This document shows positions 52,844-62,092 of a stretch of DNA of 64,000 nucleotides, piece after piece; position 1 is the first letter of the stretch; each line of letters begins with the position of its first letter. The notes under the pieces are model-generated. The model was not told the origin of the DNA, did not search any database, and saw only the letters and a program-made list of their open reading frames with translations. This DNA comes from Chromatiaceae bacterium. Lineage in GTDB: Bacteria > Pseudomonadota > Gammaproteobacteria > Chromatiales > Chromatiaceae. Location: assembly GCA_024235315.1 (NCBI GenBank), contig JACKMP010000002.1, positions 319,674 to 383,673 on the forward strand. The letters are read 5' to 3'. A program made the translations under genes and the position numbers.

Positions 52844-53989
52844 TCAGATCACCACCAGGTCTGCCTTGAGTGCGCCGGCCTGCTTCAGGGCCTCGAGGAT
52901 CGCGACCAGGTCGCTCGGGCCCGCGCCAACCTGGTTGACGGCGCGCACCACGGAATCGAGCGTCACGCCCGGGCTGAACACGAACATGCGACGATCACCC
53001 GGCGCCTGGACCGCGACGTCCGATTGCGCGGTGGTTACCGTGCGCCCACCCGACAGCGGGTTGGGCTGCGACACCTGGTTGTTCTCACTGATCGTGACCA
53101 CCAGGTTGCCATGCGATACCGCGGCCGGGCTGACCCGCACCGTGCTGTTGATTACCACCGTGCCGGTACGCGAGTTGACGATCACCCGGGCCACCGACTC
53201 GGCCGGACTGACCTCGAGGTTCTCGATCATCGACACGAAACCGACTCGCTGACCGATGTCCTTCGGTGCGTTGACCTTGACCGAGGTCGCATCCACCGCT
53301 GTTGCAGTACCACCACCAATCGCCTTGTTGATGGCATCGCTGACGCGCTGCACCGTGGTGAAATCACCATCCTTCAGATTGAGTGTCAGCATCGCGTCTT
53401 CGCCGAACGGCGTCGCCACACTGCGCTCGACAGTGGCACCGCCCGGCACGCGCCCGGAGCTCGGGATATTGATCGTGACCTTGGAGCCATCCGCCCCCTC
53501 GGCAGACAGGCCACCGACCACCAGGTTGCCCTGTGCGACCGCGTACACCTGGCCGTCGATGCCCTTGAGTGGCGTCATCAGCAGGGCGCCACCGCGCAGG
53601 CTCTTGGCATCACCGATCGACGATACCGTGACGTCGATCAGCTGCCCCGGCTTGGAGAACGGCGGCAGGTCGGCATGCACCGTCACCGCGGCGACGTTCT
53701 TCGGGTTCAGCGCGATGTTTGGCGGCACCACTATGCCCAGCTGGGTCAGCATGCTGCGCAGACTCTGCTGGGTAAACGGTGAAGAGTTGACCTTGTCGCC
53801 GCTGCCATCCAGTCCGACCACCAGGCCGTAGCCGAGCAGCTGGTTGCTGCGCACGCCCTGGATGACGGCCAGATCCTTGATGCGCTCGGCCTGCACCGGC
53901 ATCGCCATGATGACCATCAGGGCACACAGACCCAATACGACGTGACGAAAGAGACTTGCCTGGAAGTTGCTGTTATTCATGATGCTCAC
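52844..53989 (-). CDS. flgI: Flagellar P-ring protein FlgI
   Basis: 381 residues (or 378 from the ATG at 53980). Signal peptide ending MPVQA, then the P-ring start ERIKDLAVIQGVRSNQLLGY and the C-terminal VVRAVNQVGAGPSDLVAILE. It builds the periplasmic bushing of the rod. The gap to flgH is 3 bases. Confidence 0.96.
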   Translation of the reverse strand: MSIMNNSNFQASLFRHVVLGLCALMVIMAMPVQAERIKDLAVIQGVRSNQLLGYGLVVGLDGSGDKVNSSPFTQQSLRSMLTQLGIVVPPNIALNPKNVAAVTVHADLPPFSKPGQLIDVTVSSIGDAKSLRGGALLMTPLKGIDGQVYAVAQGNLVVGGLSAEGADGSKVTINIPSSGRVPGGATVERSVATPFGEDAMLTLNLKDGDFTTVQRVSDAINKAIGGGTATAVDATSVKVNAPKDIGQRVGFVSMIENLEVSPAESVARVIVNSRTGTVVINSTVRVSPAAVSHGNLVVTISENNQVSQPNPLSGGRTVTTAQSDVAVQAPGDRRMFVFSPGVTLDSVVRAVNQVGAGPSDLVAILEALKQAGALKADLVVI

Positions 53990-53992
53990 CGT

Positions 53993-54694
53993 TCAGAACG
54001 GCATCAGGGCGGAAATGAAGAACTTGGAAAGCCAGCCCATCGTCGACGCCATCGTGGTCTGACCGTCGCCCATATAGACCAGCGTGGCATCGGCAACACG
54101 GGTCGAATCGATTGTGTTGCGCAGATCGATGTCTTCGGGACGCACGATGCCGGACACGCGGATATATTCATTGCCGCCGGTCAGGCCGATGCGCTTCTCG
54201 CCACGGACACGCATATAGCCGTTGGGCAGCACCTCGGTCACGACCACCGAAATCGAGCCGCTGAACTCGTTGTTCTGCGTGTTGTCGGCATCACCGGAGA
54301 AGCTGGCGCCCGACTCGAGGCTCTGCTCCAGGCCGGTGAACAGCTTGCCGAACACGGTCGGCGGCGTAACGCTGAGGCTGTTGCTCTTGGACACTGTTCC
54401 CGAGTTGGTGTGCTTGGCCTCGGTGTCCTCTACCAGGTTGACCAGCAGGATGTCGCCGACGCGGCGTGCGCGGACGTTCTCGAACCAGCTGCGCTCGAAA
54501 CCGGCCTGATAGATCGAGCCATTGCCCTGCGGCACCGGCGGGATCGCGGACGGCGGGACCGCGGCGAACTCCGGGTCGCGCTTGGGCGCCGAGTTGCAGC
54601 CGGCGAGTAACGCGGCAGCAACGGCCAACAGCACGATCAGCGTGCACCGATGGCCTCGCCTGTTGTATGTGTTGTGACCTTGTGCGCTCATCAT
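53993..54694 (-). CDS. flgH: Flagellar L-ring lipoprotein FlgH
   Basis: 233 residues. The lipobox is LAVAAALLAGC (Cys ~33). Conserved SVVVTEVLPNGYMRVRGEKR and the C-terminal SRVADATLVYMGDGQ are present. It forms the outer-membrane ring. The second ATG is next to the first, so the exact start is uncertain by one codon. Confidence 0.95.
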   Translation of the reverse strand: MMSAQGHNTYNRRGHRCTLIVLLAVAAALLAGCNSAPKRDPEFAAVPPSAIPPVPQGNGSIYQAGFERSWFENVRARRVGDILLVNLVEDTEAKHTNSGTVSKSNSLSVTPPTVFGKLFTGLEQSLESGASFSGDADNTQNNEFSGSISVVVTEVLPNGYMRVRGEKRIGLTGGNEYIRVSGIVRPEDIDLRNTIDSTRVADATLVYMGDGQTTMASTMGWLSKFFISALMPF

Positions 54695-54718
54695 CGCTTA
54701 CCTGCCTGGGCCATCCGC

Positions 54719-55504
54719 TTAGAGCTGCTGGCTGACATAGGCCAGCATGTCGTCCGTGGTGGATATCGCCTTGCTGTTCATCTCGTAGGCGCGCTGTGTC
54801 TCGATCATGTTGACCAGTTCTTCGACCACGTTGACGTTTGAGCTCTCCAGCGAGCCCTGGATCAAGGTGCCGACACCATTGGTCCCAGGCGTATCGGTCT
54901 GCGGCGTGCCGCTGGCCGCCGATTCGCGGTACAGGTTGTCACCGATCGACTCCAGGCCGGTCGGGTTCACGAACTGCGCCAGCGTGATGTTGCCGATCTG
55001 CGTCGGGGCATTGTTGCCGGCGACCATTGCCGACACCGTGCCATCCGAGCCGACCGTGACGCTCAGGGTATTGGCCGGCACCGTGATCGCCGGCTCCAGC
55101 TGGTAGCCGTTCTGCGTCACCATCTGGCCAGAGGCGTCCAGACCGAACGAGCCGTCACGGCTGTACACGATGCTGCCGTCCGGGTGGGTGATCTGAAAAA
55201 AGCCGTTGCCCTGCACCGCCAGATCGAAACTGTTGTTGGTCTGCACGATGTTGCCCTGGGTGTGCAGCTTCTGGGTGGCCACGGTGCGCACGCCGGTGCC
55301 CAGATACAGGCCCGATGGCAACGTGGTGTCCTCGGTCGAGTTGGCGCCCGCCTGGCGCACGTTCTGGTAGATCAGGTCCTCGAACACAGCGCGGTCACGC
55401 TTGAAGCCGGTCGTGTTGACGTTGGCCAGGTTGTTGGAGATGACCGACATACGCGTCTGCTCGGCATCGAGCCCGGTCTTGGCGATCCAAAGTGCTGGAT
55501 ACAT
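54719..55504 (-). CDS. flgG: Flagellar distal rod protein FlgG
   Basis: 261 residues. MYPALWIAKTGLDAEQTRM at the start, VISNNLANVNTTGFKRDRA, and the C-terminal VNVVEELVNMIETQRAYEMN typical of distal rod. It follows flgF with 93 bases between. Confidence 0.96.
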   Translation of the reverse strand: MYPALWIAKTGLDAEQTRMSVISNNLANVNTTGFKRDRAVFEDLIYQNVRQAGANSTEDTTLPSGLYLGTGVRTVATQKLHTQGNIVQTNNSFDLAVQGNGFFQITHPDGSIVYSRDGSFGLDASGQMVTQNGYQLEPAITVPANTLSVTVGSDGTVSAMVAGNNAPTQIGNITLAQFVNPTGLESIGDNLYRESAASGTPQTDTPGTNGVGTLIQGSLESSNVNVVEELVNMIETQRAYEMNSKAISTTDDMLAYVSQQL

Positions 55505-55597
55505 GGTGGCAACCTCTGTTTTTTTGCGGCGGCCGCGCCGTGCGCGATGCCGTCGGATGATTGACTCAGCTAAAGCGTTGCAAAACGCTTGCCAGAT

Positions 55598-56338
55598 TTA
55601 GACGGGGCGCACAATGCTGGCGGCGGCGCTGGCGCTTTCCTCGGCGGTCTTCATCATCTTTACCTGCAGTTCGAAGCGGCGGGACAACTCGATCATGTCG
55701 ACCATCTCGTTGACCACGTTGACGTTGCTCGACACCAGCGCACCGGACACCAGACGCTGATCAGGATCAGCCTCGGCCTCGCCGCCGCCCTTGAGGCGAA
55801 ACAGACCGTCATCGCCTTTCTCCATCTCGCCGAACTGTGGTGCCACCAGCTTGATGCGGTCGATCACCGCCAGCTGTTCAGCGGTTGCACCTTGTGGCTT
55901 GATCGATACCGTGCCGTCGACGCCGATGTCGATCTTCTCGTACGGCGGGATCGCGATCGGCCCGCCGTTGCCGAGGACCGGCAAGTTGTTGCCGGTGACC
56001 AGCAGGCCGTTCTCGTCGACCCGCAGGTCGCCGCGCCGGCTGTAGGCCTCGTTGCCGTCGGCCGCCTGCACGGCCAGCCAGCCGCCATCCTTCACCGCGA
56101 CGTCGAGGTCGCGGCCGCTGTGTTGGAGGCTGCCGTGTTCGAAATTGGTCGCCGGACGTTCGTCCATCGCGTACACGCGGGTCGGGTGACCGTTGCCGAA
56201 TACCGGCATGCTGCGGAACTGGTTGAGGTCGGACAGAAAACCGGAGGTGTTGGCGTTGGCCAGGTTGTTGTTCGCGTTGGCCTGGGCCAGCAGGGTCTCT
56301 TTCGCCCCGCTCATCGCCACATAAAGCATTTTGTCCAT
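55598..56338 (-). CDS. flgF: Flagellar proximal rod protein FlgF
   Basis: 246 residues. KMLYVAMSGAKETLLAQANA and VNVVNEMVDMIELSRRFELQ are the rod-family ends. It lies downstream of flgE, from which it is separated by a 130-base gap holding a GC-rich hairpin. Confidence 0.95.
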   Translation of the reverse strand: MDKMLYVAMSGAKETLLAQANANNNLANANTSGFLSDLNQFRSMPVFGNGHPTRVYAMDERPATNFEHGSLQHSGRDLDVAVKDGGWLAVQAADGNEAYSRRGDLRVDENGLLVTGNNLPVLGNGGPIAIPPYEKIDIGVDGTVSIKPQGATAEQLAVIDRIKLVAPQFGEMEKGDDGLFRLKGGGEAEADPDQRLVSGALVSSNVNVVNEMVDMIELSRRFELQVKMMKTAEESASAAASIVRPV

Positions 56339-56412
56339 GTTGACCTCCTCAAGGTCGGATGAATCGAGCGGTGGGGAACGGGGCGTCAGTCACCCCGCCC
56401 CCCTCACCCCAT

Positions 56413-56436
56413 CCCTCTCCCGCCAGCGGGAGAGGG
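56413..56436. repeat. Perfect GC-rich hairpin between flgE and flgF
   Basis: Arms CCCTCTCCCGC and GCGGGAGAGGG around CA (11 bp). It resembles the element at 41646 and could act as an intergenic repeat, mRNA stabiliser or attenuator within the flg operon. Confidence 0.55.
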
Positions 56437-56468
56437 GGATCAGGAGCGCGCTGTGCGCGACTTCCGCG

Positions 56469-57725
56469 TTAACGGATGTTGATGATCGTCTGGGTGACCG
56501 CGTCCGCAGTGGAGATCACCTCGGCGTTGGCCTGGAAGTTACGCTGCGCGGTGATCAGGTTGACCAGTTGTGCGGCAATATCCACGTTCGATGCCTCGAG
56601 CGCGCCGGACTGTATCTGGCCGAAACTGGAGGTACCTGCCTCACCGAGCTGCGGCGTGCCCGAGGCGAAGCTCTCCGCCCAGTTCGTGTCGCCGACCTGG
56701 CGAAGACCCTGCTGGTTATTGAACTTGGCCATGGCCACCTTGCCCAGCGCCGATGACTGACCATTGGTATAGCGCGCAAACACCACACCCTCAGCATCGA
56801 TGTCCACGCCGGCCAGACGTCCGGAGGTGAAGCCGTCCTGTGACAGGTTGTTGACGGCAAACGACGAGCCATACTGGGTGGTTCCGGTGAGATCGATGGT
56901 CAACGTCATGCTGGCCGCGCCGTTAGCCGGATCATAGGCTGCGGTATCCGCCGTCGTAGCCGCCACGCCATCAATTGTGGACAGCGCGCCGCTGGAGCTG
57001 AAGCTCAGTGCGAAAGGTGTCCCCACTGCCTGCCCGGCCGGCGGCACATTGGTGCCGTCGACGTACAGGTACTGGTCCCAGTCGTTGGGCGCGGCGCCTT
57101 TCACGTAATACATGGTGGAGGTATGCGCGTTGCCGAGCGAGTCGTAGACGGTGGTCGAGGTCGAGCGGTTGTAGCTGGTCGACACTGCGGGATCAAACGC
57201 GATGCCCGGGGTCGTGTCCGACGAGTTCAGATTCACCGCGACGCTCATCGTACCCGTGGCACTGGGTGCGCTCGGCGTAGTCGGCAGTTGCAGGTCCTGC
57301 AGCACACCGGTGTTGAACGTGGTGCTGCCACCGACACCGGCGGTTGCCTCGTAGATCTGCAGACGATCGTTGCCGTTGTTGATCACGTAGCCGTTGCGAT
57401 CGACACTGTAGGCGCCGGCGCGTGTGAAGGCCTGCGTGCCGTCCGGCGACTCCAGCACGAAGAAGCCCTGACCGCTGATTGCGAGGTCGAGGTTGTTTGA
57501 CGTGAAGTCGATCGATCCCTGGCTGAACTGTTGCGCGACCCGCGCCACGCGCACCCCCTGACCGGCCGCGTTGGCGGTGTCCTGGATCGCGTTGGCGAAC
57601 AGGTCACCGAACTCGGTGCGCGACTCCTTGAAGCCGTTGGTACCCGAGTTCGCGATGTTGTTGCCGGTCACTTCCAACTCGGTGGAGGCCGCGTTGAGTC
57701 CGCTGAGTGCGATACGAAAAGTCAT
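56469..57725 (-). CDS. flgE: Flagellar hook protein FlgE
   Basis: 418 residues. N-terminus FRIALSGLNAASTELEVTGN, then NIANSGTNGFKESRTEFGDLF, a central D1/D2 region and the C-terminal ALEASNVDIAAQLVNLITAQ. It polymerises into the hook. flgD ends its reading frame 15 bases upstream. Confidence 0.96.
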   Translation of the reverse strand: MTFRIALSGLNAASTELEVTGNNIANSGTNGFKESRTEFGDLFANAIQDTANAAGQGVRVARVAQQFSQGSIDFTSNNLDLAISGQGFFVLESPDGTQAFTRAGAYSVDRNGYVINNGNDRLQIYEATAGVGGSTTFNTGVLQDLQLPTTPSAPSATGTMSVAVNLNSSDTTPGIAFDPAVSTSYNRSTSTTVYDSLGNAHTSTMYYVKGAAPNDWDQYLYVDGTNVPPAGQAVGTPFALSFSSSGALSTIDGVAATTADTAAYDPANGAASMTLTIDLTGTTQYGSSFAVNNLSQDGFTSGRLAGVDIDAEGVVFARYTNGQSSALGKVAMAKFNNQQGLRQVGDTNWAESFASGTPQLGEAGTSSFGQIQSGALEASNVDIAAQLVNLITAQRNFQANAEVISTADAVTQTIINIR

Positions 57726-57740
57726 GTTGGCTTCTCCGGT

Positions 57741-58424
57741 TTAGTAGATCTGTTGCACGTTGTTGAAGGCGATCGGGCCGAGACCCTCGAGATTCAGCGT
57801 AAGTCCGTTGCTGCCGTTGAGGTTCACGCTTTCGACCTTGGAGAACAGCTTGGTCTGCAGATCAACGGCGCGGTCGTTCTGCATCGCCTCGACCTGCAGG
57901 TTGTAGATTCCCGGCGGCGCATAGTTGCCGGCGTTGTCCATGCCGTCCCAGCTGAAGTCGAGCGCACCGGGGGCCGCCGATCCCAGCGGCATCTCGCGTA
58001 CCAGCTGCCCCACCCCGTCGGTGACGCGCAGCGTGACCGCGGGGCTGCTCTGGTCGAGGGCGACCTGGCCGCGCAGGCTGCCGCCCGGCATCAGGTACCC
58101 GGCGTCCACCGGCGCGAGGATCTCGCGACCCACCAGCGAGCCGGCCTGCAGGGCCTGGCCCGAGGTGATCGAGCCGGCCAGCGAATCAAAGCTCTTGTTC
58201 AATTGCTCAAGCCCGGTGACTGAACCGAACTGCGCGATCTGGCTCAGGAAATCACCGTTCTCCATCGGCTTGAACGGATCCTGGTTGTTCAACTGCGTCA
58301 CCATCAATTTGAGGAAGGTGTTGAGCCCCAGTTCGTTCGCGTTATTGGTACCGCGGCTCTGGGTGTCCGTCGCTGCCAAGCCGAGGCTGGAGAAAAGGTC
58401 CTGTTGAGTGCTGATGCTGCTCAT
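57741..58424 (-). CDS. flgD: Hook capping/assembly protein FlgD
   Basis: 227 residues. N-terminal LGLNTFLKLMVTQLNNQDPF (~32-51) and a C-terminal tudor/Ig-like part (FSWDGMDNAGNYAPPGIYNL). It caps the hook during growth. Between flgC and flgE in the operon. Confidence 0.95.
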   Translation of the reverse strand: MSSISTQQDLFSSLGLAATDTQSRGTNNANELGLNTFLKLMVTQLNNQDPFKPMENGDFLSQIAQFGSVTGLEQLNKSFDSLAGSITSGQALQAGSLVGREILAPVDAGYLMPGGSLRGQVALDQSSPAVTLRVTDGVGQLVREMPLGSAAPGALDFSWDGMDNAGNYAPPGIYNLQVEAMQNDRAVDLQTKLFSKVESVNLNGSNGLTLNLEGLGPIAFNNVQQIY

Positions 58425-58430
58425 GGTTCA

Positions 58431-58844
58431 TTACCTCCCGATATTGATGGTGGCGCTGAGCATCTGGCGCGTCGCGTTCACCACCTCGACGTTGTTCTGG
58501 TAGGCGCGTGAGGCCGAGATCATGTTGGCCATCTCTTCGACCACGCTGACATTGGGTCGGTAGATGTAGCCGTCCTTGTCCGCCAGCGCGTGCTGCGGCG
58601 CGTATTCGCGCACCAGCGGCGCCTGGCTCTCCACCACGCCGGCCATCTGCACGCCGACCGCCGGACTGCGCAGATTGGCCTGGTCGAGCACTGCCTTGAA
58701 AACCGGTTGCCGGGCCTTGTATGTCTCCTCGATGCTGCTGGACACCGCATCGACGTTGGCGAGGTTGCTGGCCACGACGTTCATGCGCAGGTTCTGCGCA
58801 TTCATGCCGGAGCCGGCGATGTCGAAGATCTTGAAGCTACTCAT
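58431..58844 (-). CDS. flgC: Flagellar proximal rod protein FlgC
   Basis: 137 residues. FDIAGSGMNAQNLRMNVVAS and the C-terminal VVEEMANMISASRAYQNNVE are diagnostic. Its start shares one base with the flgB stop region, so the two are coupled. Confidence 0.96.
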   Translation of the reverse strand: MSSFKIFDIAGSGMNAQNLRMNVVASNLANVDAVSSSIEETYKARQPVFKAVLDQANLRSPAVGVQMAGVVESQAPLVREYAPQHALADKDGYIYRPNVSVVEEMANMISASRAYQNNVEVVNATRQMLSATINIGR

Positions 58845-59236
58845 CAGCCGTTACCTTTTATCGCGAGCATGAGGCCCTTGATGCGTCCGTCGAGAAACCT
58901 CAGGCTGGCCTGGTATCGCATCGCATTGGCACTGAATTCGGTCTGTTCACGTTCGACCTCGACGGTATTGCCGTCGAGCGAGGGCTGCTGCGGTATGCGG
59001 TAGCCCATCTGGGTCGACGCCACTACCGACTGGTCGGTCTTGATATGGCCGCTGTGGGTCGATGCCAGTCGCACCGGTGGTTGCATTTCCTTGCGCAGCA
59101 TCGCCTCGAAATCGAAGTCGCGTGCCTTGTATCCAGGGGTGTCGGCATTGGCCAGGTTCGAGGCCAGCACCTCGGAGCGCCTGGCGCGCAGGCGCAGTGC
59201 CTCTTCGTGGATGCCGAAAACGTCGTCGAGCTTCAT
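58844..59236 (-). CDS. flgB: Flagellar proximal rod protein FlgB
   Basis: 130 residues from the ATG at 59236, which has GAGGG about 8 bases upstream; a start at 59260 is less likely. Key parts: HEEALRLRARRSEVLASNLA, NADTPGYKARDFDFEAML and TVEVEREQTEFSANAMRY. First gene of the flgB-flgL operon with a sigma-54 promoter directly upstream. Confidence 0.95.
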   Translation of the reverse strand: MKLDDVFGIHEEALRLRARRSEVLASNLANADTPGYKARDFDFEAMLRKEMQPPVRLASTHSGHIKTDQSVVASTQMGYRIPQQPSLDGNTVEVEREQTEFSANAMRYQASLRFLDGRIKGLMLAIKGNG

Positions 59237-59273
59237 CGTGCTGCCCTCTGCACAAACCATTCGCGTGTTTCAC

Positions 59274-59289
59274 AGCAGGAGCCGTGCCA
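59274..59289 (-). promoter_or_regulatory. Sigma-54 promoter of the flgB operon
   Basis: Minus strand TGGCACGGCTCCTGCT: perfect TGGCACG at -24 and CTGCT at -12 with correct spacing. The start near 59263 gives a leader of about 27 bases. Confidence 0.75.
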
Positions 59290-59352
59290 AAACCCGCTTT
59301 GACTGTCAGATCAGCAGCTTATCGAGGGAACAAAGGGTAATGCCGGGGCTCG

Positions 59353-59370
59353 GCGGCAAGGGCTTGCCGC
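59353..59370. repeat. GCGGCAAG/CTTGCCGC hairpin after cheR
   Basis: Perfect 8-bp arms around GG, 20 bases after the cheR end. A related GGCAAG-TG-CTTGCC dyad occurs at 29926-29939 after fliW. No T-run. Confidence 0.4.
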
Positions 59371-59390
59371 GACCGGCGGCAAGCGGAAGG

Positions 59391-60215
59391 TCAGGTGCGG
59401 ACGCGATACACCAGGCCGCCAGCGAGGTTGCGCATCTCGAACAGGTCTTCGTGCCCGCTCATCGATTCGGTCGAACCGAGAAACAGGTGGCCACCGGGAC
59501 TGAGGCTGCGCGCGATGCGCGAGACGATGTCACGCTTGCGTTCCTGGGAGAAGTAGATCAGCACGTTGCGACAGAACACCACGTCGAACTTGCCGAGCCC
59601 GTCGAACGGCTTGAGCAGGTTGAACACCCGGAAGCTGATGCCCTTGCGGTACTGCGGCAGCACCTCGATACAGCCACCCTGCTCCTTGAAATAGCGACGT
59701 CGCTGGTCGTCGCTGAGACCACGACCGGCAGCCACCCCGCAATAACTCGCCCCCTGCGCTTCCTGCAGGGCGGTCGGCGAGATGTCAGTGCCGATGATCT
59801 CGTAGTTGAGGGTGCGCGCGACGCGGCCGTTCTGCATTGCATCCTGCAGGCAGATCGCCGTGGTGTAGGCCTCCTGCCCGGTGGATGCCGCCGCCGACCA
59901 GACACGCAGGCGGCTGGGTTTGCTCTCGGCCAGCACCCCATCGATGAGGATGCGGAAATGCGCCATATCGCGAAACCAGAAGGTCTCGTTGGTGGTCATC
60001 GCGTCGACCACGGCGGTCTGCAGGCGCGTGCCGCCGAACTCGGCCAGCTTGGCCACCAGCTCCGAATAGCCGCTCAGACCGAAGGTCGGCAACAGGCGGC
60101 CGAGTCGGCTGACGACCAGGTATTCCTTGCCGGCACCCAGTCGGATACCCGCCTGGCTCTCGAGGAACTCGTGGATCGCCTTGTACTCGATCGGTGTCAG
60201 CGTCTTGGCGACCAT
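59391..60215 (-). CDS. cheR: Chemotaxis protein methyltransferase CheR
   Basis: 274 residues from the ATG at 60215, which has GGAGG 10 bases upstream; a TTG at 60245 would add ten residues. N-terminal helical CheR domain, then the SAM-binding core (VWSAAASTGQEAYTTAICLQ; IIGTDISPTALQEA; FDVVFCRNVLIYF). It methylates Glu residues of chemoreceptors. It follows cheV by 34 bases. Confidence 0.94.
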   Translation of the reverse strand: MVAKTLTPIEYKAIHEFLESQAGIRLGAGKEYLVVSRLGRLLPTFGLSGYSELVAKLAEFGGTRLQTAVVDAMTTNETFWFRDMAHFRILIDGVLAESKPSRLRVWSAAASTGQEAYTTAICLQDAMQNGRVARTLNYEIIGTDISPTALQEAQGASYCGVAAGRGLSDDQRRRYFKEQGGCIEVLPQYRKGISFRVFNLLKPFDGLGKFDVVFCRNVLIYFSQERKRDIVSRIARSLSPGGHLFLGSTESMSGHEDLFEMRNLAGGLVYRVRT

Positions 60216-60249
60216 TCCCTGTATGACCTCCGCGTTGCGGCTCAAGCGA

Positions 60250-61191
60250 TCACGACTGCACTTGGCGTTCTTCAGCGTGCTGCCGCAGGTGCTCCTGCAC
60301 CATCATTGCCAGCGTATCGGGCTCCCACTTGGGCAGGAAATCGTTGGCGCCGACCTTCTCCACCATACTTTTGTTGAAGACCCCGCTCAGCGAGGTGTGA
60401 AGGATCACGTGCAGGTGATTGAGTTGCGGATGCTCGCGGATTGCCTTGGTCAACGAATAGCCGTCCATGCGTGGCATCTCGACATCCGAGATGATCAGCG
60501 CCAGCCAGTTCTCGACGTCCCGGCCCTCGGCCAGCCATGCCTTGAGCTGGTCATATGCCTGCTTGCCGTCGTTCGCCGTCGTGTACTCGACGCCCATCTG
60601 GTCCAGCACACGGGTGACCTGTTTACGGGCCACGCTGGAGTCATCGACCATCAGTACATGCTGTGGCAGGTCGTGCTGGCGTTCCTGGATGATCCCTTCC
60701 GAAACGTCGTCCTGGCCGCCGATCACCTCTTTCAGGACCTTTTCCACGTCGATGATCTCGACCAGCTCGTTGTCGACCTGGGTGACGGCGGTCATATAGG
60801 TGCCCTGCGCGGCGCCCTTCGGCGGCGGCAGGATTTCTTCCCAGTTCATGTTGACGATGCGGTCCACCGAGTCGACCAGGAAGCCCTGCACCTTGCGGTT
60901 GTACTCGGTGACGATGACGAAACGGTCGCGTGGATCGCCAAGCGCGGGCGCCCCGATTGCCATCGCGAGATCCATGATCGCGATCGTCTTGCCACGCATA
61001 TTGGCGATACCGAGCACCACCGGATGCGACTGCGGCACCACGGTGAGCGGCGGGCACTGGATGACTTCCTGCACCTTGAATACGTTGATGCCGAAGCGCT
61101 GGCGACCGCCGAGGCGGAACAACAGGAGTTCGAGCCGGTTGTGGCCCGCCAGTTTGGTGCGCATATCGACGCCGTCGAGTACTCCCGCCAT
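60250..61191 (-). CDS. cheV: Chemotaxis coupling protein CheV
   Basis: 313 residues from the ATG at 61191 with GGAG 6 bases upstream (a start at 61266 would add 25 residues). N-terminal CheW domain (LLLFRLGGRQRFGINVFKVQ, ~21-150) and C-terminal receiver domain (~180-305) with HVLMVDDSSVARKQV, phospho-acceptor Asp in IISDVEMPRMDGYSL and the Lys in DFLPKW. It couples receptors to CheA and is tuned by phosphorylation. Confidence 0.95.
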   Translation of the reverse strand: MAGVLDGVDMRTKLAGHNRLELLLFRLGGRQRFGINVFKVQEVIQCPPLTVVPQSHPVVLGIANMRGKTIAIMDLAMAIGAPALGDPRDRFVIVTEYNRKVQGFLVDSVDRIVNMNWEEILPPPKGAAQGTYMTAVTQVDNELVEIIDVEKVLKEVIGGQDDVSEGIIQERQHDLPQHVLMVDDSSVARKQVTRVLDQMGVEYTTANDGKQAYDQLKAWLAEGRDVENWLALIISDVEMPRMDGYSLTKAIREHPQLNHLHVILHTSLSGVFNKSMVEKVGANDFLPKWEPDTLAMMVQEHLRQHAEERQVQS

Positions 61192-61229
61192 CTGTATCTC
61201 CGTGATCCGATGATCCTGTGATGCATGGC

Positions 61230-61256
61230 GTAGCGGCACAGGAACGCCAGGCTTTA
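61230..61256 (-). promoter_or_regulatory. Sigma-28 promoter of cheV-cheR
   Basis: Minus strand TAAA, exactly 15 bases, GCCGCTAC (consensus GCCGATAA). The start near 61223 lies about 32 bases before the cheV ATG chosen here, supporting that start. Confidence 0.65.
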
Positions 61257-61277
61257 ATGGCGGCAAATCGCCAAAAA

Positions 61278-61293
61278 CGGCACGAACCTTGCT
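61278..61293 (+). promoter_or_regulatory. Sigma-54 promoter match at flgA
   Basis: CGGCACGAACCTTGCT: GGCACG at -24 and TTGCT at -12, spacing correct. The predicted start (~61304) falls at the flgA ATG itself. Confidence 0.55.
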
Positions 61294-61304
61294 GCCTGTT
61301 TGTC

Positions 61305-62018
61305 ATGTATCAAACCCGTCGAAAATCCGCCGCACTGGCGGTCGTGCTCATTGCCATCGCCGGCAGCGGCAGCGCGGACGAATACCCGGCGCAGTCGCAC
61401 GACAGCATCCGCGAGGCGGCGCGCCAGCATGCGCTGGCACAGGCGGACAATCTTGCGGGCCGGCCGGAAGTGACTGTCGGCAGCCTGGACAGCCGTCTCA
61501 AGCTCGCGCAGTGCGAACACGCACTCGAAACCTATGACTCGCCAAACGGCCTCAACGGCGGCCGAGGGGTGGTCGGTGTGCGTTGCGAGGGCGGCAAACC
61601 CTGGAAGATCTACGTCCCGGTCCACCTCGCCCTGCTCGACACCGTGGTCGTCAGTACCCGCCCTCTGGTGCGTGGTCAGGCCGTGCAGGCGGACGACGTG
61701 ACGCTGAGCGAGGTCGACACCTCGACGCTGCACAAGGCCTACTTCACCCGCGTCGACGACGTCGTCGGTCTGCGCAGCAAACGCGCGGTCGGTGGCGGCA
61801 CCACGTTGCACGCGGGGCTGTTGGAGCGCGCCAGGCTGGTCAAACGCGGCAGCCAGGTGCAGATACTTGCCGTTACCGGCGGTCTACAGGTTAGGATGCG
61901 GGGCAAGGCGTTGGCTGATGGCACGCGCGGCGACCGGATCAAGGTGAAAAACCTCAGCTCCGGTCGCGAGGTCACCGGGACGGTGACCGGCTCTGGCCTG
62001 ATCGAGGTCCTCAATTGA
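61305..62018 (+). CDS. flgA: P-ring assembly chaperone FlgA
   Basis: 237 residues from the ATG at 61305, with a signal peptide (~1-23, AALAVVLIAIAGSGSA). Starts at 61257 or 61218 would place ~15-30 polar residues before it. The SAF-type domain includes VRGQAVQADDVTLSEVD and the C-terminal IKVKNLSSGREVTGTV. It helps FlgI form the P ring. Divergent from cheV; flgM follows. Confidence 0.93.
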   Translation: MYQTRRKSAALAVVLIAIAGSGSADEYPAQSHDSIREAARQHALAQADNLAGRPEVTVGSLDSRLKLAQCEHALETYDSPNGLNGGRGVVGVRCEGGKPWKIYVPVHLALLDTVVVSTRPLVRGQAVQADDVTLSEVDTSTLHKAYFTRVDDVVGLRSKRAVGGGTTLHAGLLERARLVKRGSQVQILAVTGGLQVRMRGKALADGTRGDRIKVKNLSSGREVTGTVTGSGLIEVLN

Positions 62019-62092
62019 ACGTGAATCAGCCCGCCCGTTTACTGCCGAAACGACTATTTTCGGAATGAATTTCACCACTTACGTCTGCTGCG

